Source of the DNA: JADFOI01 sp965218935
GTDB lineage: Bacteria > Acidobacteriota > UBA6911 > RPQK01 > JADFOI01
Assembly (NCBI GenBank): GCA_965218935.1
Contig: CBDCMH010000005.1
Location: forward strand, 124,001-188,000
Direction of reading: 5' to 3'
DNA: 64,000 nucleotides
Position numbers and translations under genes: made by a program. A model generated the notes under the pieces. It was not told where the DNA came from, did not search any database, and saw nothing but the letters and a program-made list of their open reading frames with translations. Positions 43,010-51,693 of this stretch are shown in pieces. The first letter of the stretch is position 1. Every line of letters starts with the position of its first letter.

Positions 43010-44893
43010 TTAATTGTTCTGAGACCTGGGCCGTCGCTCCCGCAGATCCTCATAGGTACTGATAACCGCACCGGCCGGCCTCAGGTTGTGCTCGCTGGCA
43101 AAGTCAGTGTGTAGGAAGACGAGCCTGCCTCCCACCATGGTGAGAAGGGATCGGATCTCTGAGATGTCCTCCTCCGGAGTGCTCAGGTAGTCGCGATCAA
43201 TCACCACCAGGTCCGCCAATTTACCTGGCTCGATCGAACCCAGCTGGTCTCCTTTCAGGACGTTATTGGCCCCGTTCTGGGTAGCGATCCTCAGGGCCGT
43301 CCTGCGGTCCACCCGCTGATCCGGCCCCCACACCTTGCCCTCGTTCTTTCGCGTGATCAGGAGTTCAATCTCCTCCCACGCTCCTTCCAAGGAAACATTG
43401 ATGCCATTGTCCAGCATCGTCTTGATGGGGGCCACATATTTTTGGATCGTATCTTCGCCAAATGCCCCGGCCATATAGGCAGGCCGGTTTCCTTCACCCA
43501 GCGGCTCACAACTCCACATCACTCCGAGCTTTGCCACCCGTGGAATCAGTTCCGGATCGATCAGGGTGCAGTGATCCAGGGTCCAGCCCTTGACGGCTCC
43601 CGGATTGGCGGCGTCAATCCTCTCCCAGATCGAAACCACCCGATTGTAAGAATCATTCCCGGAGACGTGATGATTACCCGCTCGTGATCCGTCGAGAGCC
43701 ACCTGATTGTACCAGTCCCTGAAATAGTTGCCCTCGATGCGGGCCCCACGGGTGCCTCCGTTATACTCAATGTCCAGGCTGCACTGGCCGCGCGGAAACC
43801 ATTCGGCGGCAGCCGAAAGCCCCATCAGCGAACCCCCTGCTCCTTCAGCAGCGGCTATTGCCTCCGAGTCCCTATCCAGCGAAATACACATCCTGCCGCC
43901 GGCCCCGTCGACTGCCCGCGCACTCATCGCAGTGATCCACATCTGGTCGGTACCCTCGCCCACCCTTTGCTTTTCCTTGTCTGCGTTCGGACCAAATGCC
44001 GTCATCAACCCGTAGCCGTATCGGATCGGCAACTCGCCTCGCGAGTCCAGCCACTGATAAGCTCGCACTGTTCCAGGATTCAAACCCCCGGAAAGGGTGG
44101 TCACTCCCAATGAAACGTAGTTCTCCTCGACAAGTTTCCTGAGCAACGGACCCGCCTCTTCAGGCGCTTCATCAGGCGCGAATTCGGCATCCGTCCAAAC
44201 AATACGGCTGGCTGGAACCTCCAGAACACCGCTGGGCTTCCCCGAAGCGTCCACCCAGTAACGACCGTACTTTCTCAGGAAATCCCCGTACCTGGCAAAC
44301 AACAGTTCCAACGCCTTGCCGCTTTCCATGTGGATGTTCATCTTCGGCATGCCCACACCGAAGACGATGGGATTGTTGGGGGCCGCCTTGTCCAGTTCCG
44401 CTGCGTTCAATTCATCAAAAATCACCTTGGCGTGAGCATTGCCCTGGGGGTCGGCCGGGAAATAGAGCCACTGGCCGGCAGGGATCCTAGCGGCAGAAAT
44501 GATATCCTGTATCTGCCTGATGACGTCATCCTTATTCTTGACCATTCGGAAGTTCAACGGAAATTCCCTGCGCTTGGAAATAGGTATTTCCGAAAGATAA
44601 CCTCCCAGGTTTTCCTGATGCACGTGGGTATTGATCAACCCTGGAGTCACCGTCTTGCCTTTCAGGTCGATTTTGCGAGTGTTCGGGCCGGCAAGCCTCA
44701 GGATCTCGTCGCTTGTACCCACTCCTGTAATCTGGTCTCCGCTGATGGCCACGGCTTGGGCTATGCGGAAGTTGGAATCCACGGTTAGGATTTTCCCGTT
44801 GTACAGAATGGTGTCCGCCGCCTGCTGCGCAAAACCCAGACTCATGCTTGCAGCAACCGTCACCAGCGCTGCCCAGACATGGTGCTTATGCAT
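43010..44893 (-). CDS. Exported YtcJ-like amidohydrolase, tandem array member 2
   Basis: The 627-residue protein has the leader MHKHHVWAALVTVAASMSLG, the metal pair NTHVH, histidines in NHHVSGNDSY and LDHCTLID, and the four conserved cysteines. Strand 8 reads NVSLEGAWEEIE. The start at 44893 has GGGAGG upstream; the frame extends to 44941 but that start has no ribosome site. It is the closest relative of the gene at 39001: equal length, a shared block of about 70 residues near residues 460-530 with few changes, and similar DNA past the stop. The two are separated by the more different gene at 40994. It should act in the periplasm; substrate unknown. Confidence 0.9.
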   Translation of the reverse strand: MHKHHVWAALVTVAASMSLGFAQQAADTILYNGKILTVDSNFRIAQAVAISGDQITGVGTSDEILRLAGPNTRKIDLKGKTVTPGLINTHVHQENLGGYLSEIPISKRREFPLNFRMVKNKDDVIRQIQDIISAARIPAGQWLYFPADPQGNAHAKVIFDELNAAELDKAAPNNPIVFGVGMPKMNIHMESGKALELLFARYGDFLRKYGRYWVDASGKPSGVLEVPASRIVWTDAEFAPDEAPEEAGPLLRKLVEENYVSLGVTTLSGGLNPGTVRAYQWLDSRGELPIRYGYGLMTAFGPNADKEKQRVGEGTDQMWITAMSARAVDGAGGRMCISLDRDSEAIAAAEGAGGSLMGLSAAAEWFPRGQCSLDIEYNGGTRGARIEGNYFRDWYNQVALDGSRAGNHHVSGNDSYNRVVSIWERIDAANPGAVKGWTLDHCTLIDPELIPRVAKLGVMWSCEPLGEGNRPAYMAGAFGEDTIQKYVAPIKTMLDNGINVSLEGAWEEIELLITRKNEGKVWGPDQRVDRRTALRIATQNGANNVLKGDQLGSIEPGKLADLVVIDRDYLSTPEEDISEIRSLLTMVGGRLVFLHTDFASEHNLRPAGAVISTYEDLRERRPRSQNN

Positions 44894-44961
44894 TGCTTCC
44901 TCCCTGGCTGTGCCCCCTAGGGGCGGAATGTTGATTTTCAAGGTCCGTTGGGACCTAAAGT

Positions 44962-46836
44962 CTAATCCTCACCAAAGCTGCGCGGGCGCCGGGCCAGCAA
45001 TTCTTCATGGGTGCTGATCTCGGCACCGGCGGGCCGCAGGTTGTATTGGTTGGCAAAGTCGGTGCGCAGAAAGATGAACTGGCCCCCTTTCATGGTCATC
45101 AGGGGTCGCATTTCCGCAATCTCGTCCTCGGGCATGGTCATGTAATCGCGATCCAGAATGAGCAAGTCTGCCAACTTGCCCGGCTCGATGGAACCGAGAT
45201 CGTCCCCTTTCAGGATGTAATTGGCTCCGTTTCGGGTGGCGATTCTCAGCGCCGTCGCCCGGTCCACCTTCTGATCGGCCCCCCAGACCCTGCCTTGATT
45301 GTCCTTGCGCGTAACGAGAGTTTCGATCCCGTCCCACTCTCCTTCCAGCGAGACATTGATGCCGGCATCGAGCATACGCCTGGTCGCTACCGTATACCTG
45401 TTCTTAACGTCCTCGCCATAGGCTGCCACTAGGGAGTCCTGCACGATTCTCCCGGCATCACAGCTCCACATCAGGCCGAGCTTTCCCGCCCGGGGTATGT
45501 CCTGGGGATCGATCAAATCGCAATGGTCCATGGCCCAACCCTTGACCGCTCCCGGGTTGGCCTGGTCGATCCGCTCCAGGTGGCTGATAAAACGTGCGTG
45601 GGAATCATCTCCGGAGATGTGAAAATTGGCCGCTCTCAGACCGTTCGCGGCAACCTGGCTGTACCACTCCAGAAAGTAGTTGCCCTTGATCCGGGCTCCC
45701 CGCTCTCCTCCGCTGTACTCGATGTCCAGGCTGCACTGGCCCCGAGGGAACCACTGGGCGGTAGAAGATAACCACTGTGCCCCGTCTCCTTCCAGCTCTC
45801 CCACCGCCTGGGCATCTCTGGGCAGCGCAATACACATTCTGGCGCCCGCCCCGTCCACCGCCCGAGGACTCATCGAAGCGATAAAAACATTTTCGGTGCC
45901 GTCACCCAGCTTGAACTCCTTCAGATCCGCACCCGGATGAAAGGCCTCCATGGCCCCGTAGCCATATCGCAGCGGCATTTCGCCTCGCGAGTCCAGCCAC
46001 TGATAGACTCTCACCGTCCAGGTGTTCAGTCCCGCTGAGAGTGTGGTCACACCTATCGACGAGTAATTCTCGACGAGAATCCTTCTGAAGTGGGGAGCCA
46101 CGCCTTCCGGTTTCGGACCCAGTCCAAACTCCTCGTCCTCCCAGGGGAGACGGCTGGCGGGAGCCTCCAGAACGCCACTCGGCTTCCCCGAAGCGTCGAT
46201 CCAGTAACGCCCATAGGTTTCCAGGAAGTCGCCGTACTTGCGCCACAGCTCTCGAATGGCATTGCCGCTGGCCATATTGATGTTTCTCTCCGGCATCCCC
46301 ACCGACATGATGATCGGGTTGTTGGGCGCAGCCCTGTCCAGTTCCGTCGCGTTCATGTCGTCAAAGATGATTTTGGCCTGATCTCCCCTTGGATTGGTGG
46401 GGAAAAAGAGCCACTCACCCGGCGGGATATTAAAGGCAGTAATAATGTCGCTGATCTGCTTGACCAGGTCGTCTTTGGTTCGCACAGCTCTCATGTTGAC
46501 AGGGAATTTCCTGCTCTGGGTGGGAGACACTTCACTCCTGTAATTACCCAGCGATTCCATATGCACATGGGTATTGATCAGCCCCGGGGTCATCGTCTTC
46601 CCTTTCAGGTCGATCCTGAGAGTGTTGGACCCGGCCAGTCTGAGCACCTCGTCGTTCGTCCCCACGGCTGCAATTCGATTCCCTCGAACCGCCACGGCCT
46701 GAGCGATGCGGGAATTCGGATCCACGGTCAGAACCTTCCCGTTGTAGAAAATGATGTGGGCGGTCTCCTGGGCTAAGCCCAGGCTCATACACCTAGCCAC
46801 CACCAGCGCTGCAATCCAAACAGAGTGCTTATTCAT
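44962..46836 (-). CDS. Exported YtcJ-like amidohydrolase, tandem array member 1
   Basis: The 624-residue enzyme has the leader MNKHSVWIAALVVARCMSLG, the metal pair NTHVH, and histidines in NFHISGDDSH and MDHCDLID. It has all four cysteines of the subfamily. Strand 8 reads NVSLEGEWDGIE. The start at 46836 has GAGGAG upstream. Its leader resembles those of array members 3 and 4, but from about residue 95 to the end it is most like the distant gene at 8164 (for example SRKFPVNMRAVRTKDDL, GMPERNINMASGNAIREL and EISTHEELLARRP). So it is either a mosaic or an early duplicate whose 5' end was converted. It is the first gene of the array and its promoter should lie in 46837-47191. Confidence 0.9.
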   Translation of the reverse strand: MNKHSVWIAALVVARCMSLGLAQETAHIIFYNGKVLTVDPNSRIAQAVAVRGNRIAAVGTNDEVLRLAGSNTLRIDLKGKTMTPGLINTHVHMESLGNYRSEVSPTQSRKFPVNMRAVRTKDDLVKQISDIITAFNIPPGEWLFFPTNPRGDQAKIIFDDMNATELDRAAPNNPIIMSVGMPERNINMASGNAIRELWRKYGDFLETYGRYWIDASGKPSGVLEAPASRLPWEDEEFGLGPKPEGVAPHFRRILVENYSSIGVTTLSAGLNTWTVRVYQWLDSRGEMPLRYGYGAMEAFHPGADLKEFKLGDGTENVFIASMSPRAVDGAGARMCIALPRDAQAVGELEGDGAQWLSSTAQWFPRGQCSLDIEYSGGERGARIKGNYFLEWYSQVAANGLRAANFHISGDDSHARFISHLERIDQANPGAVKGWAMDHCDLIDPQDIPRAGKLGLMWSCDAGRIVQDSLVAAYGEDVKNRYTVATRRMLDAGINVSLEGEWDGIETLVTRKDNQGRVWGADQKVDRATALRIATRNGANYILKGDDLGSIEPGKLADLLILDRDYMTMPEDEIAEMRPLMTMKGGQFIFLRTDFANQYNLRPAGAEISTHEELLARRPRSFGED

Positions 46837-47191
46837 TGCTTTCTCCTCGGTTGGAACACTCAATACAACAGGTTCTCTGATTCAGCATATGTTGGGCGGC
46901 ATGCTCTATAGCGCCCGGCTCCATGCTCGTCACCTTAGTCTTTAACTATTGTGGCAATGGTTGCTCCATGGTGACTGCAGATGTCTTGGAAAGTCAAGCA
47001 GTTTTAGGGGGAAGTGCGGGGACAAGCCCCGAACTCTGGGAGGATTTTGGGCCTGTCCCCGCACTCCCCGAACTCTTCGTGACGGGAACCTATCCATAAT
47101 CCGGGCTGGAGTGATAAGCTGCTTCGGTCGGCGACACAGAAGATTGCCCTTGAATACGATCGTCACGAAACAGCTTTGGGAGGAACCGGGG
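46837..47191. other. 355-bp divergent spacer with inverted repeats
   Basis: This region between the amidohydrolase array and the DUF1330 gene has no supported gene. It contains an inverted repeat (47014-47024 and 47054-47064) and a half-element related to the MITE-like repeat at 18421 (47073-47110). The promoter of the array should be near its left side, but I see no clear box. Confidence 0.6.
47014..47064. repeat. Inverted repeat GTGCGGGGACA/TGTCCCCGCAC
   Basis: Two perfect 11-bp arms are separated by 29 bp. The loop also contains GCCCCG and its surroundings are GC-rich. It could be a transcript hairpin or a REP-type repeat. No T run follows, so I do not call a terminator. Confidence 0.6.
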
Positions 47192-47488
47192 ATGGCAGCC
47201 TATATGATTCTGGACATCGAGGTTAAGGACGCGAGTGCCTATGCGAAGTATGTGAAGAGGGTGCCTCCAATCGTCGAGAAATATGGTGGCCGATACATCG
47301 TCCGGGGAGGGAAAAGCACAACTCTGTCCGGTCAGTGGCAGCCTGAGCGTATGGTCGTTCTAGAGTTCCCATCGATGGAGCAAATTCACAAGTTCTCGAC
47401 CTCTCCAGACTATGAACCGGTGGGTGCCATTAGCAAGAAGGCGGCCCACATCAGGGGCATTGCAGTGGAGGGATTCGAAGAGGAATAA
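47192..47488 (+). CDS. DUF1330 family protein
   Basis: The 98-residue protein (MAAYMILDIEVKDASAYAKY at the start) matches the DUF1330 pattern, a small ferredoxin-like dimeric alpha/beta barrel related to Dabb domains. It has the typical V-x-K-Y-G-G-R-Y-I-V-R-G-G segment and the ERMVVLEFPS strand. I chose the ATG at 47192 with GGGAGG upstream, because the longer frame to 46949 has no family likeness. It has no signal peptide, so it is cytoplasmic. It lies alone on the plus strand between minus-strand hydrolase genes. Related proteins have been linked to small-molecule binding or dehydratase-like chemistry; the role here is unknown. Confidence 0.88.
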   Translation: MAAYMILDIEVKDASAYAKYVKRVPPIVEKYGGRYIVRGGKSTTLSGQWQPERMVVLEFPSMEQIHKFSTSPDYEPVGAISKKAAHIRGIAVEGFEEE

Positions 47489-47533
47489 GCGAGGGGCTGT
47501 CACGGGCCCGGCCCATGGATCATTTCTCCAGCT

Positions 47534-47584
47534 GTTTTCGTCAAGAGGGACGATCTTGCCATTAAAAACGATCAAGTCCGGCAC
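47534..47584 (-). pseudogene. Possible remnant of an amidohydrolase N-terminus
   Basis: On the minus strand, GTG-initiated codons read PDLIVFNGKIVPLDEN, which matches the first strand of amidohydrolases here (compare IIFYNGKVLTVDPN). The likeness ends after about 17 codons and the frame then runs antisense into the DUF1330 gene. It may be a decayed duplicate fragment, or chance. Confidence 0.3.
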
Positions 47585-47625
47585 TGAGCAGCCATTGCCT
47601 GATTGACATGTCTGTTCTTGATTCT

Positions 47626-48213
47626 TTAATGCATGTAGAAGAAGCAGACGAAGACGGGAGGGGTCTCGCTGACCTCGACGCTGCCGTCAGTGCCGGTAAG
47701 TGACTCTATCGGCTGAACAGGATCGCCATTGGTCATAGCACTGGGTTTGTTTTCCAGCTGGATCGTCCCTAGGGTCGCTTCCTCCGAGATCATGAAAGCC
47801 AGGTCTGCCACGATTCCGTTGGGAATTCTATTCTCCCCCTTGGTTGTCACTGTCAGACGCAGAATGGAATGAGCAGCATCAGCAGGGTCCGCCTTGACCA
47901 CGGCACTGATATCGGCGCCCGCTGCCTCAGCGGCAAGTCCTCGTCGTGCCTCTAGAAAGGACAGGTCCTGGTTGGGAAAGGTGATTTCGCTGGCCAAAGT
48001 TCCCACCGAGACTCCCGCAAGAGCATCCAGACTCAATGCCACAAAAGCTTCCGCCCCTGGAGTTTGTATATCAGACCCAAGATTCAGTTGCGTGAAGTTG
48101 TCCGATTCTGCGCTCTCAGATTGAGCGAGGGCAGTACTGCTGGCGAAAACCAGCCCAGTCATGATCATCAAGAGGCCAAAGAGAATCGATTTCAAAAAAG
48201 TATGACGGCTCAT
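47626..48213 (-). CDS. Secreted cohesin-like protein with C-terminal CFFYMH tail (copy 3)
   Basis: The 195-residue protein has a clear signal peptide (KSILFGLLMIMTGLVFASS, cleavage near ALAQ). A single cohesin-like domain follows: LNLGSDIQTPGAEAFVALSL, the strand SEITFPNQDLSFLEARRGL, and the NGIVADLAFMISEEATLG strand. It ends in PPVFVCFFYMH. It is most similar to copy 4 at 58311 (shared LxAEAxGA, IESxTGxDGxVxxSxTPPVF). The ATG has AGGAG upstream. It lies 86 bp downstream of, and parallel to, an alpha/beta hydrolase gene, so the two form a likely operon. No membrane segment other than the leader is present. The function of domain and tail is unknown. Confidence 0.8.
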   Translation of the reverse strand: MSRHTFLKSILFGLLMIMTGLVFASSTALAQSESAESDNFTQLNLGSDIQTPGAEAFVALSLDALAGVSVGTLASEITFPNQDLSFLEARRGLAAEAAGADISAVVKADPADAAHSILRLTVTTKGENRIPNGIVADLAFMISEEATLGTIQLENKPSAMTNGDPVQPIESLTGTDGSVEVSETPPVFVCFFYMH

Positions 48214-48299
48214 GCTCTCTCCTGCGGGTAGTCCAATCCCATGGGAACCGACCTTTAGCGACTGCTTCCGGGCGGAAATGGCGACAGAAATTCCAGGGC

Positions 48300-50003
48300 T
48301 TACGGTGCTGGCAATGCTTCCTTCCGGGCATCCTCAACGTACAGGCTGGCGACTTTTTCGGTGATCAAGTTCTCCTTCCGCAGCTTTGCGGCAGTGCTCT
48401 GGACGCAGGCTACGTACTTGGCCCGACTGAACGTCTCGCCCGCTTTCAGCAGCCCTATCCGGTGCCACGCCTCCGTGACGGTCTCACTCTTGTCCCGGCG
48501 TCCGTTCTCGTTCATGTCCACAAACATCAACTGCCCATCCAAGGGTTCCAGAGTCGTTCCATCATAGGTCGCAAAACCGGTAGAGCCCGCACCTCGTGTG
48601 CCGCGGGTTTGAGGAAAGGGATAATACCTGCCTAGCGGACAGGCCGTCTCCGGCAGACCAATGGCGGAGACGCTGGCGCCCGCGCTGGGATGGTCAGATT
48701 TCGTCGCAGGTGGCTCGATCCCTCTCTCCACCCAATTATCCAGAAGATCAATCACCCCATCCATCAGTCGAGAAAGATCCAGAATCTGGACATCGCCATC
48801 CTTGCCATCCTCCAAACTTTCTCCGCCGCTGTGACTGACACCGCGAACTTCATACATCCGGAAGTTGTCTATTCCTTTGTCCTTCATGATCCTCGCCATT
48901 TTCCTCTTATTGTTCAGAGCGACCGGGGAAACTCCTTCGGGTATGTTATTCAAGTCCATCTCTCCGGGGACAATGTTGGAGTAGACGAGCGGGTAGGCCT
49001 GATGAGCGATCGAAAAGGATTTGACGAATTGCGCTTTGGACTCCCGTGTGCGGTACAGGACATCCTGACCATTCTTCACCAGAACAGGAAGGAACAGCCC
49101 GCCGCCCGGATCGTCGAGGATGAATCCACTAACCGTTTGCCTTCCATCCGCATCCTGATTGATGCCTGGGTTGGATTGGATCAGGTAATTGAGCGCCAAA
49201 CCCGAGTAGGCGCCGGCCGAATGACCCCACCAGTAATTTCGGGTGGGTTCCCGGCCCAAACGTTCTCTCAGAAGATTGCCCACCATCCTGATCTCATCCA
49301 AAATCAGTTCCGGGACCATGTTGATGTTCTGGCCCGGCCAGACTGTGCCGTCATCTAAAATTGCGGAATAGTCTCCAATCATAAAGCCATCGGCATTCCG
49401 CCGGGTTCTCGCGATCGCATAGCCCTTGGCCAGCATCGATTTCTCATATTTGTTGGCATCAAAGGGCTTTTCGGAATCGAAATACTCATCCCACGGCCTC
49501 ATGGTTCCTCTCAGGAATGACCCCGAGCGTCCATGCACCAGGACGTATAATTTCCCATTCCATCCGCTCTCCGGATAGGTGAGAGTTAGAGAGGTCCCTT
49601 TCGCGGCTTCATACCGCAGGATCCCGTGGAAACGTGGGCTGTGGGGATTTCCGTACTGGGTAAAGGTAAAATCCGGACCCGACGTGAAGTAATTCTGCCG
49701 CGCCCCCTGCTTAACGACCCAACCCGACAGGGTGCCCGTGATGCCCATGTCCACCCGGTGATATTTAAGATTGGGCTCCACAATGCCATGGTCCTGCATC
49801 AGGCACTCTTCCTGGCCCACCATCTTACCCTTGACATTCCTCTTAGGCGCCATGAACTGCGAGCAACTGACCTTCGGGTGCTCATCGGCCGAATAGCCGA
49901 CCTGTTGACGTTGCTGTGCCAGACTTTGTTGTGTTCCCCCCCATACCCACACGATCGGGAACAGGACAAGGAAAAGCTTCCAGGCAATGGCTTTTTCTCT
50001 CAT
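48300..50003 (-). CDS. Exported alpha/beta hydrolase (tannase/feruloyl-esterase-like)
   Basis: The 567-residue protein has a signal peptide ending near SLAQQ. The nucleophile elbow is GHSAGAYSG (about residue 265) and a catalytic His is likely in GVSHSGGE (about 400). The segment LYVLVHGRSGSF near residue 155 may form the oxyanion side. The length and layout are like large secreted esterases, but I cannot name the substrate. A late stretch FVDMNENGRRDKSE looks like a calcium-type Asp-rich loop. GGAGGGGAGG precedes the ATG. It is upstream of the cohesin-like gene at 47626 and ends near the left edge of IS copy B. It is the only non-amidohydrolase partner of a CFFYMH-tailed protein here. Confidence 0.78.
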   Translation of the reverse strand: MREKAIAWKLFLVLFPIVWVWGGTQQSLAQQRQQVGYSADEHPKVSCSQFMAPKRNVKGKMVGQEECLMQDHGIVEPNLKYHRVDMGITGTLSGWVVKQGARQNYFTSGPDFTFTQYGNPHSPRFHGILRYEAAKGTSLTLTYPESGWNGKLYVLVHGRSGSFLRGTMRPWDEYFDSEKPFDANKYEKSMLAKGYAIARTRRNADGFMIGDYSAILDDGTVWPGQNINMVPELILDEIRMVGNLLRERLGREPTRNYWWGHSAGAYSGLALNYLIQSNPGINQDADGRQTVSGFILDDPGGGLFLPVLVKNGQDVLYRTRESKAQFVKSFSIAHQAYPLVYSNIVPGEMDLNNIPEGVSPVALNNKRKMARIMKDKGIDNFRMYEVRGVSHSGGESLEDGKDGDVQILDLSRLMDGVIDLLDNWVERGIEPPATKSDHPSAGASVSAIGLPETACPLGRYYPFPQTRGTRGAGSTGFATYDGTTLEPLDGQLMFVDMNENGRRDKSETVTEAWHRIGLLKAGETFSRAKYVACVQSTAAKLRKENLITEKVASLYVEDARKEALPAP

Positions 50004-50120
50004 TGTGACCTCCCCTCCAAAAAGGAGTTTTGCTGAATGTAAACGGAACTCTATAAGCCAGAATTTCGGATCTCCGCTGCCGACAATGGTACCCCCTCTC
50101 TCGTCCTGAAAGCAAGCGAT

Positions 50121-51620
50121 CGAATTGCCTCATCAAAAATCTATTCGAAATGGATACGTTGCCTCATTAAAAAATCTATTCGAAATTGCCTGGCCCTGAG
50201 CAGGGGAATAGAAGTGTCCTCCATGAAGGAATGGAGGGCACCAATGAGGTTAACGATGGCAGAAAAGCGTGTATTGATCAAAAGTTTTGCCCCCCGCTAC
50301 CGGAAGAAGGGCAAGAAGGTGAAGGGGGAAGTGTTGACGGAGTTTACCCAAATGACGGGCTACAACCGCTGCTATGGAGCCTATCTGCTTCGCCACCAGG
50401 GCAAGCGGACCCGGTTGAGCCCCAAGCTGGTGGCGGTAGGGGATATCGGCAAGAGAGTACGGCGAGAGCGGGCCCGCAAATACGACCAGAAAGTTCTAAA
50501 GGCGCTGACGATGATCTGGGAGATACTGGACTATTTGTGTGGCAAACGTCTGGTCGCGATTTTGCCGGAAGTGGTACCCATTTTACAAAGACATGGGGAA
50601 CTGAAAGTGGATGCCAGCACCCATGAGCGGTTGATGCAGATCAGCGCCGCCACCATCGATCGGCTGCTGGAGCCCGAAAGGTGCAAGCACCGTCTCAAAG
50701 GACGATCCGGAACCAAGCCGGGAACGCTGCTCAAACACCAGATTCCGATCAAGCGTTTCGCCGACTGGCAGGAGGATCGCCCCGGTTTTGTGGAAGTGGA
50801 CCTGGTGGGCCATGAGGGAGGCCAGGGTCGGGGGGACTACCTTCAAACCCTGGATGTGACGGACGTGTACACGGGCTGGACAGAGGTCCGAGCGGTGCGC
50901 AATAAGGCCCAGGTGTGGGTCCTGGAAGCGATGAAGCTGCTTCAGAAGCGCTCGCCCTTCCCTTGGCTGGGGATGGCTTCGGACAACGGCAGCGAGTTCA
51001 TCAACAAGCACTTGATTCGTTTTTGTGAGCAGGAAAAGATCAGCTTCAGCCGAACCCGCCCCTCGCGCAAGAATGACAACCCTTATGTGGAGCAGAAAAA
51101 CTATTCGGTGGTTCGGCGGGCCGTGGGTTATGCTCGCTACGAGGGAGAGCGAGAACAGGAGCTGGTGAACGAGTTGTACGATCGGCTGCGACTGCAGATC
51201 AACTTTTTCAAGCCGGTCATGAAGATGGTGGCCAAGCAACGTCGAGGGTCTCGGATCTGGAAAAAGTATGATGTGCCGAAAACTCCCTACCGGAGGATCT
51301 GCGAGTCCCCTGAGGTGGCGGACAAGATCAAGCGGGAACTGGCCCGAGAGTATGAGAAGCTCAATCCGGCCCAGCTGGCACGGCAGATCGGCTGGCTTCA
51401 GAATTGCCTTTTGCTCAAACCGACTCCTGAGCAGAAGAAACGATGGGAAGCGGGCTGGATGTGAAAATCTTTCTCTTGCTGCAGGCTGCGGGTGTTGGGC
51501 AAGGGGTTGCCACTCCTCTGGTTGGTGCTTTTTACCACCACTTTTTGCAATCCCTTCCGGATAGATTCTTAGTGAGGCAACGAATACCCTTTGGAATAGA
51601 TTTTTACGTGAGGCAACGGG
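50121..51620 (+). mobile_element. 1500-bp insertion sequence, copy B
   Basis: It is the second copy of the element at 27678-29177, in the same orientation and offset by 22443 bp. Flanks are GCGAT on the left and CCGAT on the right, a 5-bp target duplication with one mismatch. The same double terminal motifs are present at each end. The right flank runs straight into the end of the TolB-amidohydrolase gene region. Confidence 0.92.
50244..51464 (+). CDS. IS transposase with integrase (rve/DDE) core, copy B
   Basis: This 406-residue protein is the near-identical twin of the one at 27801, with the same D-D-E motifs (VEVDLVGHEGG, MASDNGSEFIN, NPYVEQKNYSVVR). I found two residue differences, both conservative or neutral, and no frameshift, so it should be active. 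The start at 50244 is chosen for GGAGGG five bases upstream. Long antisense frames (for example 50583-51704) are shadows of it. Confidence 0.9.
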   Translation: MRLTMAEKRVLIKSFAPRYRKKGKKVKGEVLTEFTQMTGYNRCYGAYLLRHQGKRTRLSPKLVAVGDIGKRVRRERARKYDQKVLKALTMIWEILDYLCGKRLVAILPEVVPILQRHGELKVDASTHERLMQISAATIDRLLEPERCKHRLKGRSGTKPGTLLKHQIPIKRFADWQEDRPGFVEVDLVGHEGGQGRGDYLQTLDVTDVYTGWTEVRAVRNKAQVWVLEAMKLLQKRSPFPWLGMASDNGSEFINKHLIRFCEQEKISFSRTRPSRKNDNPYVEQKNYSVVRRAVGYARYEGEREQELVNELYDRLRLQINFFKPVMKMVAKQRRGSRIWKKYDVPKTPYRRICESPEVADKIKRELAREYEKLNPAQLARQIGWLQNCLLLKPTPEQKKRWEAGWM

Positions 51621-51693
51621 CCGATTTTCCACTGGGAACCAAGCATCGATGCGGGTCGAGGTGTTCCAACGACTCCCCTCCTCAAGCCTGGAT

